NCBI GenBank assembly: GCA_964386785.1
Contig: CAYLUD010000022.1
Span: 1-25,874 of the forward strand
Reading direction: 5' to 3'
DNA from: SZAS-3 sp964386785
Lineage (GTDB): Bacteria; Chlamydiota; Chlamydiia; Chlamydiales; JAAKFR01
DNA: 25,874 nucleotides
Of this stretch, positions 8,342 to 16,983 are shown in pieces. Position 1 is the stretch's first letter. Each line of letters begins with the position of its first letter. The translations under genes were made by a program, and so were the position numbers. The notes beneath the pieces were generated by a model, which was given only the letters and a program-made list of their open reading frames with translations, was not told the origin of the DNA and searched no databases.

Positions 8342-9102
8342 ACCCATTTCTTTTTGAATTACGACAAGTAACAAAACGATTTTCTGTCTCCTCGACACAC
8401 CATTATGCCCTCCATCCTCTAAATCTCCATATTTTTGATGGCGAGTCCTTGGCTATCGTCGGAGAAAGTGGTTCAGGAAAATCGACATTAGCAAAATTAT
8501 TAATTGGTTTACTGGCACCTTCTGAGGGTTCTATTTTATTTCGAGGACAACCAGTCCATCTACCACGCAATCTAAGATTTAGAAAGCAAGTCCAAATGAT
8601 TTTTCAAGACCCAATTGCATCGTTGAATCCTATTCATTCTGTAGAGCGAACCCTGCTTGAATCCTTATCTATGCATGACCTACATTCCAAGAATCCTCTA
8701 GAGCGAGTGGGAGAACTGATAGAACAAGTAGGCCTGAGATGGGCAGATAGAAAGAAACGCCCACACGAATTGAGTGGTGGGGAGGCGCAGCGAGTAGCCA
8801 TCGCTAGAGCTCTTGCTGTAGAACCTTCCTGCCTTATTTGCGATGAGCCCTTTTCTTCATTAGATCTCCTGACCCAATCTCAAATCGTACAACTTCTACA
8901 AGAACTGAAATCTCAACAAGGACTCACGTATATTCTGATTTCACACAACCTGTCATTAGTATTTCAGTTGACAGAACGGGTTTTAGTGCTTGAGAAAGGT
9001 CAATGTGTGGAGCTCCAAGAAACGGAAATGTTATTTCGCTTTCCCTCACATCTCTACACGCAACAGTTATTAGCATCAATTCCCCCTCCCCTAACAATTT
9101 GA
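8338..9102 (+). CDS. oppF: Oligopeptide ABC transporter ATPase OppF (short form)
   Basis: 254 residues. Walker A GESGSGKST is near 41-49, the Q-loop is FQDPIASLNP, the signature is LSGGEAQRVAIARAL, Walker B is LICDEPFSSLD and the switch His is in LISHN. It is the second nucleotide-binding subunit and completes the OppABCDF importer. Like its partner it stops right after the SHLYTQQLLASIPP motif, so the C-terminal extension is very short. The start overlaps the oppD stop in ATGA. It ends 8 bases before the convergent cyclophilin gene; no terminator hairpin is visible in the gap. Confidence 0.93.
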   Translation: MNPFLFELRQVTKRFSVSSTHHYALHPLNLHIFDGESLAIVGESGSGKSTLAKLLIGLLAPSEGSILFRGQPVHLPRNLRFRKQVQMIFQDPIASLNPIHSVERTLLESLSMHDLHSKNPLERVGELIEQVGLRWADRKKRPHELSGGEAQRVAIARALAVEPSCLICDEPFSSLDLLTQSQIVQLLQELKSQQGLTYILISHNLSLVFQLTERVLVLEKGQCVELQETEMLFRFPSHLYTQQLLASIPPPLTI

Positions 9103-9110
9103 TGCCTATA

Positions 9111-9710
9111 TCACGATTCACTTACCTTAACGGATTGAATTTCGATAGGTTCAACAGGCACATCCTGCATACCCTTTTGCGAGGAAGTCTTGACTTTTGC
9201 AATACGATCCACCACATCCATTCCTCGAGTGACATGACCAAATACGCAATATCCATAACCTGTAGGAGTAGGTTCCTTAAAATTTAAGAAACCATTATCT
9301 ACCAAGTTAATAAAAAATTGGCCTGTGGCAGAGTGGACTTGCGAAGTACGAGCCATCGCGATAGACCCTCTCACATTCGGCAAGGAAGCTTGCGCTTCAT
9401 TGTGGATTGGTTCGCGAGTGCTTTTTTGTTGCATTGCTGCAGTAAATCCTCCTCCTTGAATCATAAATCCAGGAATCACACGATGGAAAATCGTATGTGC
9501 ATAAAAACCATCCCGAGCATAAGTCAAGAAATTCTTCACTGTTTCTGGTGCTTGTTGTGGGTATAGCTCAACTTCAATTTCCCCCATTGATGTAACGAAG
9601 GTGACTTTCGGGTTATCCATGGTATTCTCCTTGTTTGTACCCGAACCACACGAGCAGACCAAAATTCCAAAAAACAAGGCGAGCAATCTCAGAGTTCGGA
9701 GCATGGCCAT
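9111..9710 (-). CDS. Lipoprotein cyclophilin-type peptidyl-prolyl isomerase
   Basis: 199 residues. The N-terminus has a hydrophobic segment and a lipobox ILVCSC, predicting lipidation at Cys21 and an envelope location. The cyclophilin core follows from about residue 35: GEIEVELYPQQAPETVKNF, FHRVIPGFMIQGG (75-87, with catalytic Arg77 and Gln85), AMART (118-122) and QFFINL (131-136). It should catalyse cis-trans proline isomerisation during folding of exported proteins. The gene faces oppF tail to tail and is transcribed away from the DUF1186 gene. The start could be the first ATG or the ATG two codons later; neither has a strong ribosome binding site. Confidence 0.93.
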   Translation of the reverse strand: MAMLRTLRLLALFFGILVCSCGSGTNKENTMDNPKVTFVTSMGEIEVELYPQQAPETVKNFLTYARDGFYAHTIFHRVIPGFMIQGGGFTAAMQQKSTREPIHNEAQASLPNVRGSIAMARTSQVHSATGQFFINLVDNGFLNFKEPTPTGYGYCVFGHVTRGMDVVDRIAKVKTSSQKGMQDVPVEPIEIQSVKVSES

Positions 9711-9830
9711 ATGATAAAGAAGCGACTATTTTTTTTCTTCTTTTTGCAGAAAATCTTTCTCATCACAGGGATCCACATTCAATAGACAAGTGAGCCTATC
9801 ATGCGTGGAAGTCTTGGCTTTTGATGCAGC

Positions 9831-10640
9831 TTGGAAGAAAAAGAGTTTTTCTCAAAAACCAAGAACCTGATACAAACACTGGATACCATGGACATTTCCC
9901 AAATCCTGGAAGAGCTCGCTTATGATTTGGGCGAACTTCCTCGTGAAGCTATTGAATCCGCTGTTCTTCACCGCGTATCTATTACCCCTTATCTACTGGA
10001 AATTCTAGAGGATGCCATAGAACGCGTAGACGACATTATGGCTGAAGATAGCTACCAAGGTCACCTGTATGCAATGTACCTACTGGCTCAGTTTCGTGAA
10101 AAACGGGCCTATCCCCTTATTTTACGTCTCTTTGAAGGACCTGGGGATGCGCATCGTATTGCGGGAGATGTGCTCACTGAAGACTTAAGCCGGATCCTAG
10201 CCAGTATATGTGATAGCAATATTCAACCTATTAAGGATGTGATAGAAAACCCTGCTATTAATGAATATACGAGGGCAGCCTGTTTGCAAGCCCTGGTGAT
10301 TCTTGTAGGGTGTGGATTGCGCTCTCGCCTAGAGATTCTTCGATATTTTCAATCTCTCCTTGAGGAACGATTGGAACGCAAACCTTCTTTTATATGGACA
10401 GCTCTTGTCTCTTCTATTTGCGACTTGTATCCTGACGAGCTATTTTCTTATTTGCCAAAAATTTACGAAGAAGGACTTGTAGATTCTTCTTGCATTAGTC
10501 TTAATGATATAGCTCAGATCCTAATCACGCAGAAGGATCAGCATTTATTTCGCCTATTTTCTCATGCCGAATTGATTGACGATACCGTCTCAGAAATGGA
10601 AAAATGGCTCTCCCCAAAAGAAAACATCTTTCTATCTTAA
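9831..10640 (+). CDS. DUF1186 family protein
   Basis: 269 residues from TTG 9831. The pattern MDISQILEELAYDLGELPREAIESAV at the start of the domain, then YLLAQFREKRAYPLILRLF and LTEDLSRILASICDSN, fits DUF1186, an alpha-helical HEAT-like family of unknown function. The sequence is acidic, with no signal peptide or membrane segment. Family homology begins at Met20 (ATG 9888), which is an alternative start giving 250 residues; the TTG has no ribosome binding site. Its function is unknown. It precedes the translocator-like gene by about 100 bases in the same direction, but an AT-rich gap suggests separate promoters. Confidence 0.8.
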   Translation: MEEKEFFSKTKNLIQTLDTMDISQILEELAYDLGELPREAIESAVLHRVSITPYLLEILEDAIERVDDIMAEDSYQGHLYAMYLLAQFREKRAYPLILRLFEGPGDAHRIAGDVLTEDLSRILASICDSNIQPIKDVIENPAINEYTRAACLQALVILVGCGLRSRLEILRYFQSLLEERLERKPSFIWTALVSSICDLYPDELFSYLPKIYEEGLVDSSCISLNDIAQILITQKDQHLFRLFSHAELIDDTVSEMEKWLSPKENIFLS

Positions 10641-10742
10641 ATTTATTTGCTTTAAAAAGATTTAATCTAAAATAACAATTAACACACAAAAACATATTAA
10701 TTTAAAAAAAAAGATATTATCATCAGTATAAAAGAGGTTGTT
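10641..10742 (+). promoter_or_regulatory. AT-rich promoter region of the translocator-like gene
   Basis: About 100 bases very rich in A and T, with runs of A and T, separate the two plus-strand genes. A possible weak sigma-70-like pair is TTGCTT (10647-10652) and TAAAAT (10668-10673), 15 bases apart. AGAGG lies 6 bases before ATG 10743 and is a good ribosome binding site. The promoter assignment is by eye and weak; the ribosome binding site is clear. Confidence 0.35.
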
Positions 10743-11843
10743 ATGTCCACACACCGAACTGATGATCAATATGATTTTTTCAAGCGTATGCAGCAACGAG
10801 CACAGCAGGCTGCTGCGGAAGAAGCGATTCAAGAGGGTGAGGCTTCGGCCATTCAAATAGGTAATAATCTACAAAAGACTAGTGCCAAACAGGGTGCGGA
10901 TCTGTATCAATCTTCTTTGCAATCGGGATCTGCAAAAGGAGCGCTGCTTGCTACTAGGGTAGCAAGCTCCTCGGACTACTCCAAGCCTACCCTTTCAGAA
11001 CCTAAGGGTTCGGGCGCCCTCAACTTTTACAATCAATTTGGTGGCATGACCTCATCGGGAACCAATCTTATTGCTATCATGGCACAAGTGCTGATCTTAC
11101 AAACATTGAGTAACTCTGATTTTTGGCAGACTACATGGGAGCAAGCCACACAACAGATGATGTCCTCAATTGCATTAGCTCCCTCCATTGCTCAAGCAAC
11201 TCAGGACAATTGGAATGAACAAGCCCATATTTCGGAATTACAAGGACAAGAGTCTTTGATGGAAGGGATTGTCAACACTGTAGCATTTGGGGTCGCGATA
11301 GGATTAGGTGCCTATTCGACATATAATGATCCAACGGAAGCTCCAAAAAATCAACCGGACGGCACCAAACTCACCAAGGAGGATATTGCACCAGCAACGA
11401 AAGAGACCAACCTAGATTCTGAAATACAGGAATCTACCAATACGAGAGCCTCCAATCCACCCGAACAACAAGGGACCTGGGACAAAATCAAATCTGCATT
11501 TCAAAAAGTTCAAGATGCCTATGGAAAAGGTCCTCCTGTTTTGAAGTCGATTACTAAAGGGATGGAGATGAGCCAGGGGTTGATGTTGTTATCTACAGGG
11601 ATCACAGGCATTCAGAAGAAAATGTATCAAGTCAAAATTGCAGCAGCGCAACAATTAGTCGGTACCTATCAAGCTGCAACAGAACAGCTACAGGCCTACG
11701 CGCAATTCTATGAAAACGCTTTTAACCGCATTAATTCCATTAACCAAGGTTCGGCACAACAAATCTCCTCTATTGCTGACACTATTTCCCAAATTGCTGC
11801 TACGATTGCTCAGGCTATTTCTGCAGGATTTAATCGCATTTAA
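10743..11843 (+). CDS. Probable T3SS translocator-like protein (CopD/SctB type)
   Basis: 366 residues, rich in Gln, Ala and Ser, without a Sec signal. An amphipathic, Ala/Gln-rich N-terminus (10-70) is followed by a conserved-looking stretch around FYNQFGGMTSSGTNLI (95-110), a hydrophobic helix at about 173-191, a disordered Pro/Thr/Glu linker (197-245), a second weakly hydrophobic segment (275-290) and a long amphipathic Gln/Ala coiled-coil tail (295-360). This layout resembles the minor or major translocators of type III secretion (chlamydial CopB/CopD), which insert in the host membrane and use SycD/LcrH chaperones. Such a chaperone gene lies about 9 kb away at 20852-21379. I do not see residue-level identity strong enough for a firm name; a T3SS effector with membrane helices is the alternative. 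Confidence 0.5.
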   Translation: MSTHRTDDQYDFFKRMQQRAQQAAAEEAIQEGEASAIQIGNNLQKTSAKQGADLYQSSLQSGSAKGALLATRVASSSDYSKPTLSEPKGSGALNFYNQFGGMTSSGTNLIAIMAQVLILQTLSNSDFWQTTWEQATQQMMSSIALAPSIAQATQDNWNEQAHISELQGQESLMEGIVNTVAFGVAIGLGAYSTYNDPTEAPKNQPDGTKLTKEDIAPATKETNLDSEIQESTNTRASNPPEQQGTWDKIKSAFQKVQDAYGKGPPVLKSITKGMEMSQGLMLLSTGITGIQKKMYQVKIAAAQQLVGTYQAATEQLQAYAQFYENAFNRINSINQGSAQQISSIADTISQIAATIAQAISAGFNRI

Positions 11844-11869
11844 AAGACTACGTCCTGACTGGCAGTTTT

Positions 11870-13645
11870 TTATGCTATGATCAAGGCGATTCCTTTAGGC
11901 AATTTTTGTTGCAATCGGGATATAGAGTTACCATGAATGAGATGAAGCGCTTTTGACATGGGCCGATCCACAATCATGTGCGTTACCTCTAAACGAGACA
12001 CATACTCCAGTGCAAGATCAGTATAGGAATCTGAAATGCGATAATGTAAGGTCATATATCGCAGATCTCCATGTTCTTGGGCATATGTAAATACATGCTG
12101 CGCAACAGGATCTTTGCTTGCTGGATCTTGCAAGTCTGCATCCGCCAGAACCCGCAACTCTCGAACAAATACAAGATGGAGATGGCTTTGTTGCATTTTG
12201 GCTTCCTGTATAGCTCGAGGTAGGGCTTGACCCATACGCTTTACGACACAAAGTATCCCCCCTTTGGGCTCATCTATAGCTAAGGACGGCTGAGTCGATG
12301 GCATTGTTATAGGTTTAGGCTCCGGTTTAGTTAGCCACCGTAACGCAAGACCTATGATCAGCACAGTGAGGACAAAATATCGAGCTTCAGGCTTTTGAAT
12401 GAATAAGGAGATTTCAATCAAGGCCATTATACTACCTACACTGCACATTAAGATACGCTCTGCTCGAGATAGGGGTATCGTGCGATCTGTAGATGTGGCG
12501 CCCAGGTTAGCCGTAATCGCTCCTACAAATCCAATGGCATACAAGCTGGCCAGTACGATCACCTGTTTAAACATGAGGATGAGTAAGGCTGGCAAGATGC
12601 TCACACACAGCAGAGGGAGTACAGGCACGCCAAAAGAATTGGTTTTACGAAAACCACGTGGCAGTTCCCCATCAGAAGCCATGATATATTGGAGTGAAAT
12701 AAGACCGTTCATTGCTGTATTCACTGCGGATAAAAGGATCAGTCCTACCACACCTTTTAGAATAGAGGAGAAGATCCACCCAAAGGTAGGTCCGATTAAT
12801 TTCGATCCAAAAACCAGTGCTAAATAACTGAGCATATAATCACTGACATTCATAAAACCGGGAGCAGAGACAATATGATGAGAAACATGGAAATCAGGAA
12901 TAGCGCTCGCTGCAAGAGAAAATATAAGGGTATATAGAATGACCTCTGTCATCACGATGAGGATCGCAGGGGTAGAGGTTTGAGTAACAACTGGACGCTG
13001 GTAGGTAGCCCCTCGATTGAGAGTCATCACAGAAGTCGTGTTAGCTATAGTCTCTACTCCTGAAAGAGCTACAATCACTGCACAAAAGCTTGTCCAAAAA
13101 TGGATAGGATCCTGGGTGATGGGCGCAAGGTTATGCCACCCCTCTTGGATAAAAAATAATGAGCAAATCGCTAAGGTTGTAAATACGGCCACCGCAGCAA
13201 TCGCCACAAAAAGGGCAAAGCTACCCGTATGCTTAGGGCCAAAATAATTACATAGACCCAGGACCAGAATACATATTCCGGCATAAAGGACAGGGTCTGC
13301 AACACCAAAATAATGAAATGCCGCAAGAGCACTTAAGGCAGCAGTTACCAGGTAATCTGCTACCAAGAAAAAAGCACCTATTAACGCTAACCATTTGGAG
13401 CGACGGCGCACGCTAGCATATACCCCTCCCCCTTCTGGATAATATTTGCATATGATGGCGTAGTTAATCCCCACCAACAGAGAAAGAATCGAAACAGCTA
13501 CTATAGGCCAAAATGAACCATATCCTGCAAAAGCAAAGGCGATCCCAATCACATACGCTTTACTCGTACCCCAATCCCCATAGAGGATACCTGCTGCTCG
13601 AGCAGTCGATACATTACGAGGGCGATGTGTCGTCATGAACAGCAT
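11870..13645 (-). CDS. APC-family amino acid permease with C-terminal universal stress (UspA-like) domain
   Basis: 591 residues. Residues 1 to about 430 form a multi-pass membrane domain of the APC superfamily: the N-terminal half-helix motif AAGILYGDWGTSKAYVIGIA, the helix 2-3 loop KYYPEGGGVYASVRRRSKW typical of APC carriers, SGVETIANTTSV in the central region and about twelve hydrophobic segments. After a Pro/Lys linker (KPEPKPITMPSTQPS) the last 130 residues fold like a UspA domain: GGILCVVKRMGQALPRAIQE, LHLVFVRE, and a C-terminal VTHMIVDRPM then LPKGIALIIA. It probably imports amino acids or amines, with the stress domain regulating it. GAAG precedes the first ATG; an ATG three codons in is possible. 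Its end is 26 bases from the convergent translocator-like gene. Confidence 0.88.
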   Translation of the reverse strand: MLFMTTHRPRNVSTARAAGILYGDWGTSKAYVIGIAFAFAGYGSFWPIVAVSILSLLVGINYAIICKYYPEGGGVYASVRRRSKWLALIGAFFLVADYLVTAALSALAAFHYFGVADPVLYAGICILVLGLCNYFGPKHTGSFALFVAIAAVAVFTTLAICSLFFIQEGWHNLAPITQDPIHFWTSFCAVIVALSGVETIANTTSVMTLNRGATYQRPVVTQTSTPAILIVMTEVILYTLIFSLAASAIPDFHVSHHIVSAPGFMNVSDYMLSYLALVFGSKLIGPTFGWIFSSILKGVVGLILLSAVNTAMNGLISLQYIMASDGELPRGFRKTNSFGVPVLPLLCVSILPALLILMFKQVIVLASLYAIGFVGAITANLGATSTDRTIPLSRAERILMCSVGSIMALIEISLFIQKPEARYFVLTVLIIGLALRWLTKPEPKPITMPSTQPSLAIDEPKGGILCVVKRMGQALPRAIQEAKMQQSHLHLVFVRELRVLADADLQDPASKDPVAQHVFTYAQEHGDLRYMTLHYRISDSYTDLALEYVSRLEVTHMIVDRPMSKALHLIHGNSISRLQQKLPKGIALIIA

Positions 13646-13797
13646 GACTTCTTCACATAACTGGCTTCAAAAAAAAATGCCAGACTCATGCATGAATTCT
13701 TGATGTGCATGATAGAATACCTATCAGCGTGGGCTGGCTTTAGCTGTGTAATCCTGCAAGCAGATACATGCAAAACGTGTACCGCCACTCGATTGGC

Positions 13798-13815
13798 TAC
13801 CTAAATAATTAGGTA
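13798..13815 (-). terminator. Hairpin just after the ankyrin gene
   Basis: TACCTAA (13798-13804) and TTAGGTA (13809-13815) form a perfect 7-base stem with a 4-base loop, 4 bases beyond the stop of the minus-strand ankyrin gene. No T-run follows on that strand, so it is at best a weak intrinsic terminator or a 3'-end stabilising hairpin. Confidence 0.35.
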
Positions 13816-13819
13816 CTCC

Positions 13820-16153
13820 TTATAAGTCATCGAACTTTTCCCCATGTTTTACACAAAAATCAAGTAGTTCTAAAAATTCTGCTTTATTCTCCATCTGGAC
13901 CGGAACATCGAGGATACTGACACAAGTATGGACTTTAAATCTATCAGAGGCTGCGATCTTGATAGCGGTGTCGTCTGCCATACCATTCTGTCCGGCAATC
14001 AAGAAAATAAATGAATCAAGCCAACTGGTCTCAGCCTGTTTAATGTGCTCCTTAATCCAATCTGTCCTGATCTTCAGGGCCTCAACTTCTTTTTCTGGCT
14101 TTATCACTTGAATAGCATGAAGAACCCTATCCATAAGTGCTCTTTTCCCTTGAATGCCAGAACATAGTCTCTCCGAATCCATCGTTTGTATCATAGATCG
14201 GAAAGAATCTGATACATTCTCTAAAAATGTGACTATAGGCAATAGATAGGAAAACAGATTGGCTTCCGAATCCGTCCAACATGAGTCGTCTTTTCTTACA
14301 TCTGATTCTGTATCCTCCATTTCTACACCAACGAATTCTTCTGGACCCACTGTTTGCGGCATCACTTGTTCGACTGCAAGGCGATTCTCTGGCGAAGGTT
14401 TTTTCATATACGAAAAATAAGAATGTAAAGAATTGAGCAAATTGTGAGCCAAAGCATAATCAATAAAAACATCTTGATATTTGTCAGGAGTAGAATTCGC
14501 CATTTCACGTAAAAGAGCAAAAAAATGAATAGAAAAGATTTCACCGATAAGGAAAGGGTCTTTTCTGCTCAGATTCTTCTCGGCAATCATGGAACACATT
14601 TTACCTAAGTGCGTATACGTGACAAGGTCCGGCTCATTCAAAATGTAAGGCAAGCCCTCCTGTGAAATATTAAGAGCATCTGCTTTCAAAGCAGAAAAAA
14701 GAGTGAAATAGACCTGTTTTGATACTCCTCCCAGGTCAAAGACAAGTGGTTGTTTTTCGCCAATCAAATGAAATCCTGAGGGTAAATGATCCTGTCTACA
14801 TAAGTTAGCAAGAAAATCTCTTGGGTCCTTTTCTATATCCTGTAGTGACACATCCATAGCAATGCCGATCGTAGCGAGGATGACAAGAATCCGATCGCGC
14901 CGTTCAGCATCTAACTTATGATTTTTATGAAAGGCTGCTGTTACTTGTTGTCTGACACAAGAATCGATTAGGCCTTGCTTTAATAGGAAGGTTAAGCAAG
15001 ATTCATGGCCACCCTCGGCCGCTGCAAGGATAGCTCCATACAAGAAATATTGCTTATCTCTAAAAGGTTTGGTAGGACTGATCCTTTTATCCACTAAAGC
15101 AAGTAAGGCTTTCAGTATCTCAATATGTCCCCCACTAGCGGCTTGCCGTAGCGCCTCAAGTACTGCCCAATCGGCCATTATTTTCCTAACTAGGCAGGAT
15201 GTAAGCAAATTAATATCACCACATTTAGCGGCACCTATTACAATCCCATGAAAATATTCATCTGAGATCTCACTGATTTGCACGTTTTTGTTACTTATAG
15301 CCTGAATGAGTAAGGCAACAGTCTCTTGCGGCTGCGGCAAAGAACCTTCGGTAGGGAGTTGAGGCCTACATGATTTTTCAACTATTTTAGCTAGGGATTG
15401 CATAATCAGTTCTAGGGAGTCGCATTGTTTCAAAAGAGTTTCAAGTACATTGGCATGTCCAAACTCTGCAGCAAGCAGGATCGCTTTGTTTATACCGTGA
15501 GCACTTACACACGGTGCGTCTAACAAATGGGAAATCATCTCTACACAACCTAGCTGAGCAGCCTGTTGCAGAGCCTCATCGCCGAGGTTGTTTGTCTGTA
15601 CAAGCAACTGGTCTATATCCGTGCTGCTTGCACCTGGAGCAGATAAATGCATACTAGAAAAAAAATGGGAAACTAACGAGTACTGACGGGCTTCTTCTTC
15701 ACTTCGCTGCGCATCAGGATATCGAAAATTCCTTTTTCCTAGAATAAGGCTCACGATCTCTTCGATTTTCTTTTTAGCAGCTAATGCATCAACATGGGAT
15801 TCGGTAGCTTTAGCAAGTGATGCACAAGTTTCGCTGAAGGATTGGGTAGCAATTGTAAGAGCTTTACTGAGGGTTTGATTCGACACATCTCTATTTTGAA
15901 GAAGAATGTGCACCATCGCCAGATCCTTGAGCTTAACAGCCTTCAACAGGGCAACACCTAAATCCCATGGCGTAATAATCCTGCCCGTAGATAGGAAGCA
16001 TTGTATACCGTCTAAACTATTGCAATTGACAGCATGGTGGAAAAGTTCTCTGAATGCAAAATTTGAGAGTGGCTTACTTTCAGTAGGGTGACTCAATTCT
16101 GAGCTAGATGAGCACATACATTCATCAGGGTTAATAACATTCCTAGCATCCAT
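13820..16153 (-). CDS. Large ankyrin-repeat protein, possible host-directed effector
   Basis: 777 residues from ATG 16153. GAGG 7 bases upstream (16161-16164 on the plus strand) supports this start over the GTG two codons earlier. There is no Sec signal. Degenerate ankyrin units run from about residue 45 to 410: ALQQAAQLGCVEMISHLLDA, ILLAAEFGHANVLETLLKQC, ALRQAASGGHIEILKALLAL and ILAAAEGGHESCLTFLLKQG are the clearest. The C-terminal half (about 430-777) is helical, charged and unlike anything I recognise. Ankyrin proteins of intracellular bacteria are often injected into the host to bind eukaryotic proteins; that role is inference here. It lies between the permease and an IS5-type remnant, a setting common for accessory genes. 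Confidence 0.85.
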   Translation of the reverse strand: MDARNVINPDECMCSSSSELSHPTESKPLSNFAFRELFHHAVNCNSLDGIQCFLSTGRIITPWDLGVALLKAVKLKDLAMVHILLQNRDVSNQTLSKALTIATQSFSETCASLAKATESHVDALAAKKKIEEIVSLILGKRNFRYPDAQRSEEEARQYSLVSHFFSSMHLSAPGASSTDIDQLLVQTNNLGDEALQQAAQLGCVEMISHLLDAPCVSAHGINKAILLAAEFGHANVLETLLKQCDSLELIMQSLAKIVEKSCRPQLPTEGSLPQPQETVALLIQAISNKNVQISEISDEYFHGIVIGAAKCGDINLLTSCLVRKIMADWAVLEALRQAASGGHIEILKALLALVDKRISPTKPFRDKQYFLYGAILAAAEGGHESCLTFLLKQGLIDSCVRQQVTAAFHKNHKLDAERRDRILVILATIGIAMDVSLQDIEKDPRDFLANLCRQDHLPSGFHLIGEKQPLVFDLGGVSKQVYFTLFSALKADALNISQEGLPYILNEPDLVTYTHLGKMCSMIAEKNLSRKDPFLIGEIFSIHFFALLREMANSTPDKYQDVFIDYALAHNLLNSLHSYFSYMKKPSPENRLAVEQVMPQTVGPEEFVGVEMEDTESDVRKDDSCWTDSEANLFSYLLPIVTFLENVSDSFRSMIQTMDSERLCSGIQGKRALMDRVLHAIQVIKPEKEVEALKIRTDWIKEHIKQAETSWLDSFIFLIAGQNGMADDTAIKIAASDRFKVHTCVSILDVPVQMENKAEFLELLDFCVKHGEKFDDL

Positions 16154-16255
16154 ATTCACACCTCAGCTTTAAAAAAAGAAATAGATATGCCACGTTTTTT
16201 TTTACACCACAATGGCATTATACGACGATAATGATGTTGCACTGTTTACATGAGC

Positions 16256-16758
16256 CTATCCCAGCACTTTACCCATCCAAAAAGTTATCAAGCCAAACAT
16301 CAAAAAACCTTTCCCATAACGAACCCTTCTGTCCCAGCGCACAGCCAACCGTCTACATTTTCTCTGTAACCAAGAAATCGCCCGTTCTACTGTCCCCCTC
16401 ATCCGCTTCAGCGTTAATTCTATTTTTTTTGCTGTTTTCCCTGGCTTTTTGCATTTACAAATCCAGGGGAAGATTTTCCTTCTCAACAATTTGTCTCTCA
16501 GCGATTCGGCATCGTAGCCATTGTCCGCTTCAAAAATAGGAATCATATTACGACGTTAGAACGAGAACCCCATTACTCACCTCTTAGAACATCACACCAT
16601 CTTGATCCAGTGATCAACACCCATAACATTGTATTGCAAACCGCCCTCCATGGCGTATGCGGGAGCCCTTTACCTCTCTGTACAGGATCTGCTGGCAACA
16701 GCGGTGCCACCATCAGCCATGGTGCATCAGTTACCCCATTGGATCTCCCTTTTGTCAT
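16256..16758 (-). pseudogene. Decayed IS5-family transposase with internal deletion
   Basis: On the minus strand an N-terminal piece (16758-16573) reads APWLMVAPLLP then TPWRAVCNTMLWVLITGSRW, the usual start of IS5/DUF4096 transposases, and stops at a TAA within 'RGE-WGSRS'. A C-terminal piece (16546-16256) reads EADNGYDAESLRDKLLRR and then MRGTVERAISWLQRKCRRL and WDRR, the family's C-terminal catalytic part with the final Glu region. The middle third or more, with the first catalytic Asp residues, is missing between them and the frame is shifted. At its left border GGCAGTCT/AGACTGTC (16782-16800) forms a near-perfect inverted repeat that may mark the element end; no matching terminal repeat is visible past 16256. 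The element is inactive. Confidence 0.85.
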
Positions 16759-16983
16759 CGTATTCTCCCCATTAAAAATGAGGCAGTCTCCCAGACTGTC
16801 AATTTACAAATACATTACTGGGATAGGTTCATATCACCTAAACTATCTTAGATTCTGCCACATCAATAATGATTATAAATATTAGGACGAGATGGGAAGC
16901 GCAACAGATTTCTAGGAAACTATGGCTTCTCTATTTTTTTATGAATCGCTCCTACCTTGTATTTTTTTCAATCGATTGTTAGG

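Noticed and set aside
13661..13683. CTGGC/GCCAG around an A-run upstream of the permease as a terminator
   Set aside because: The 5-base stem encloses the A-run in its loop, so it is not an intrinsic terminator on either strand.
16957..16983. TTG at 16957 as start of the DASS carrier
   Set aside because: ATG 16984 or 16996 fits the first membrane helix better and the TTG has no ribosome binding site.
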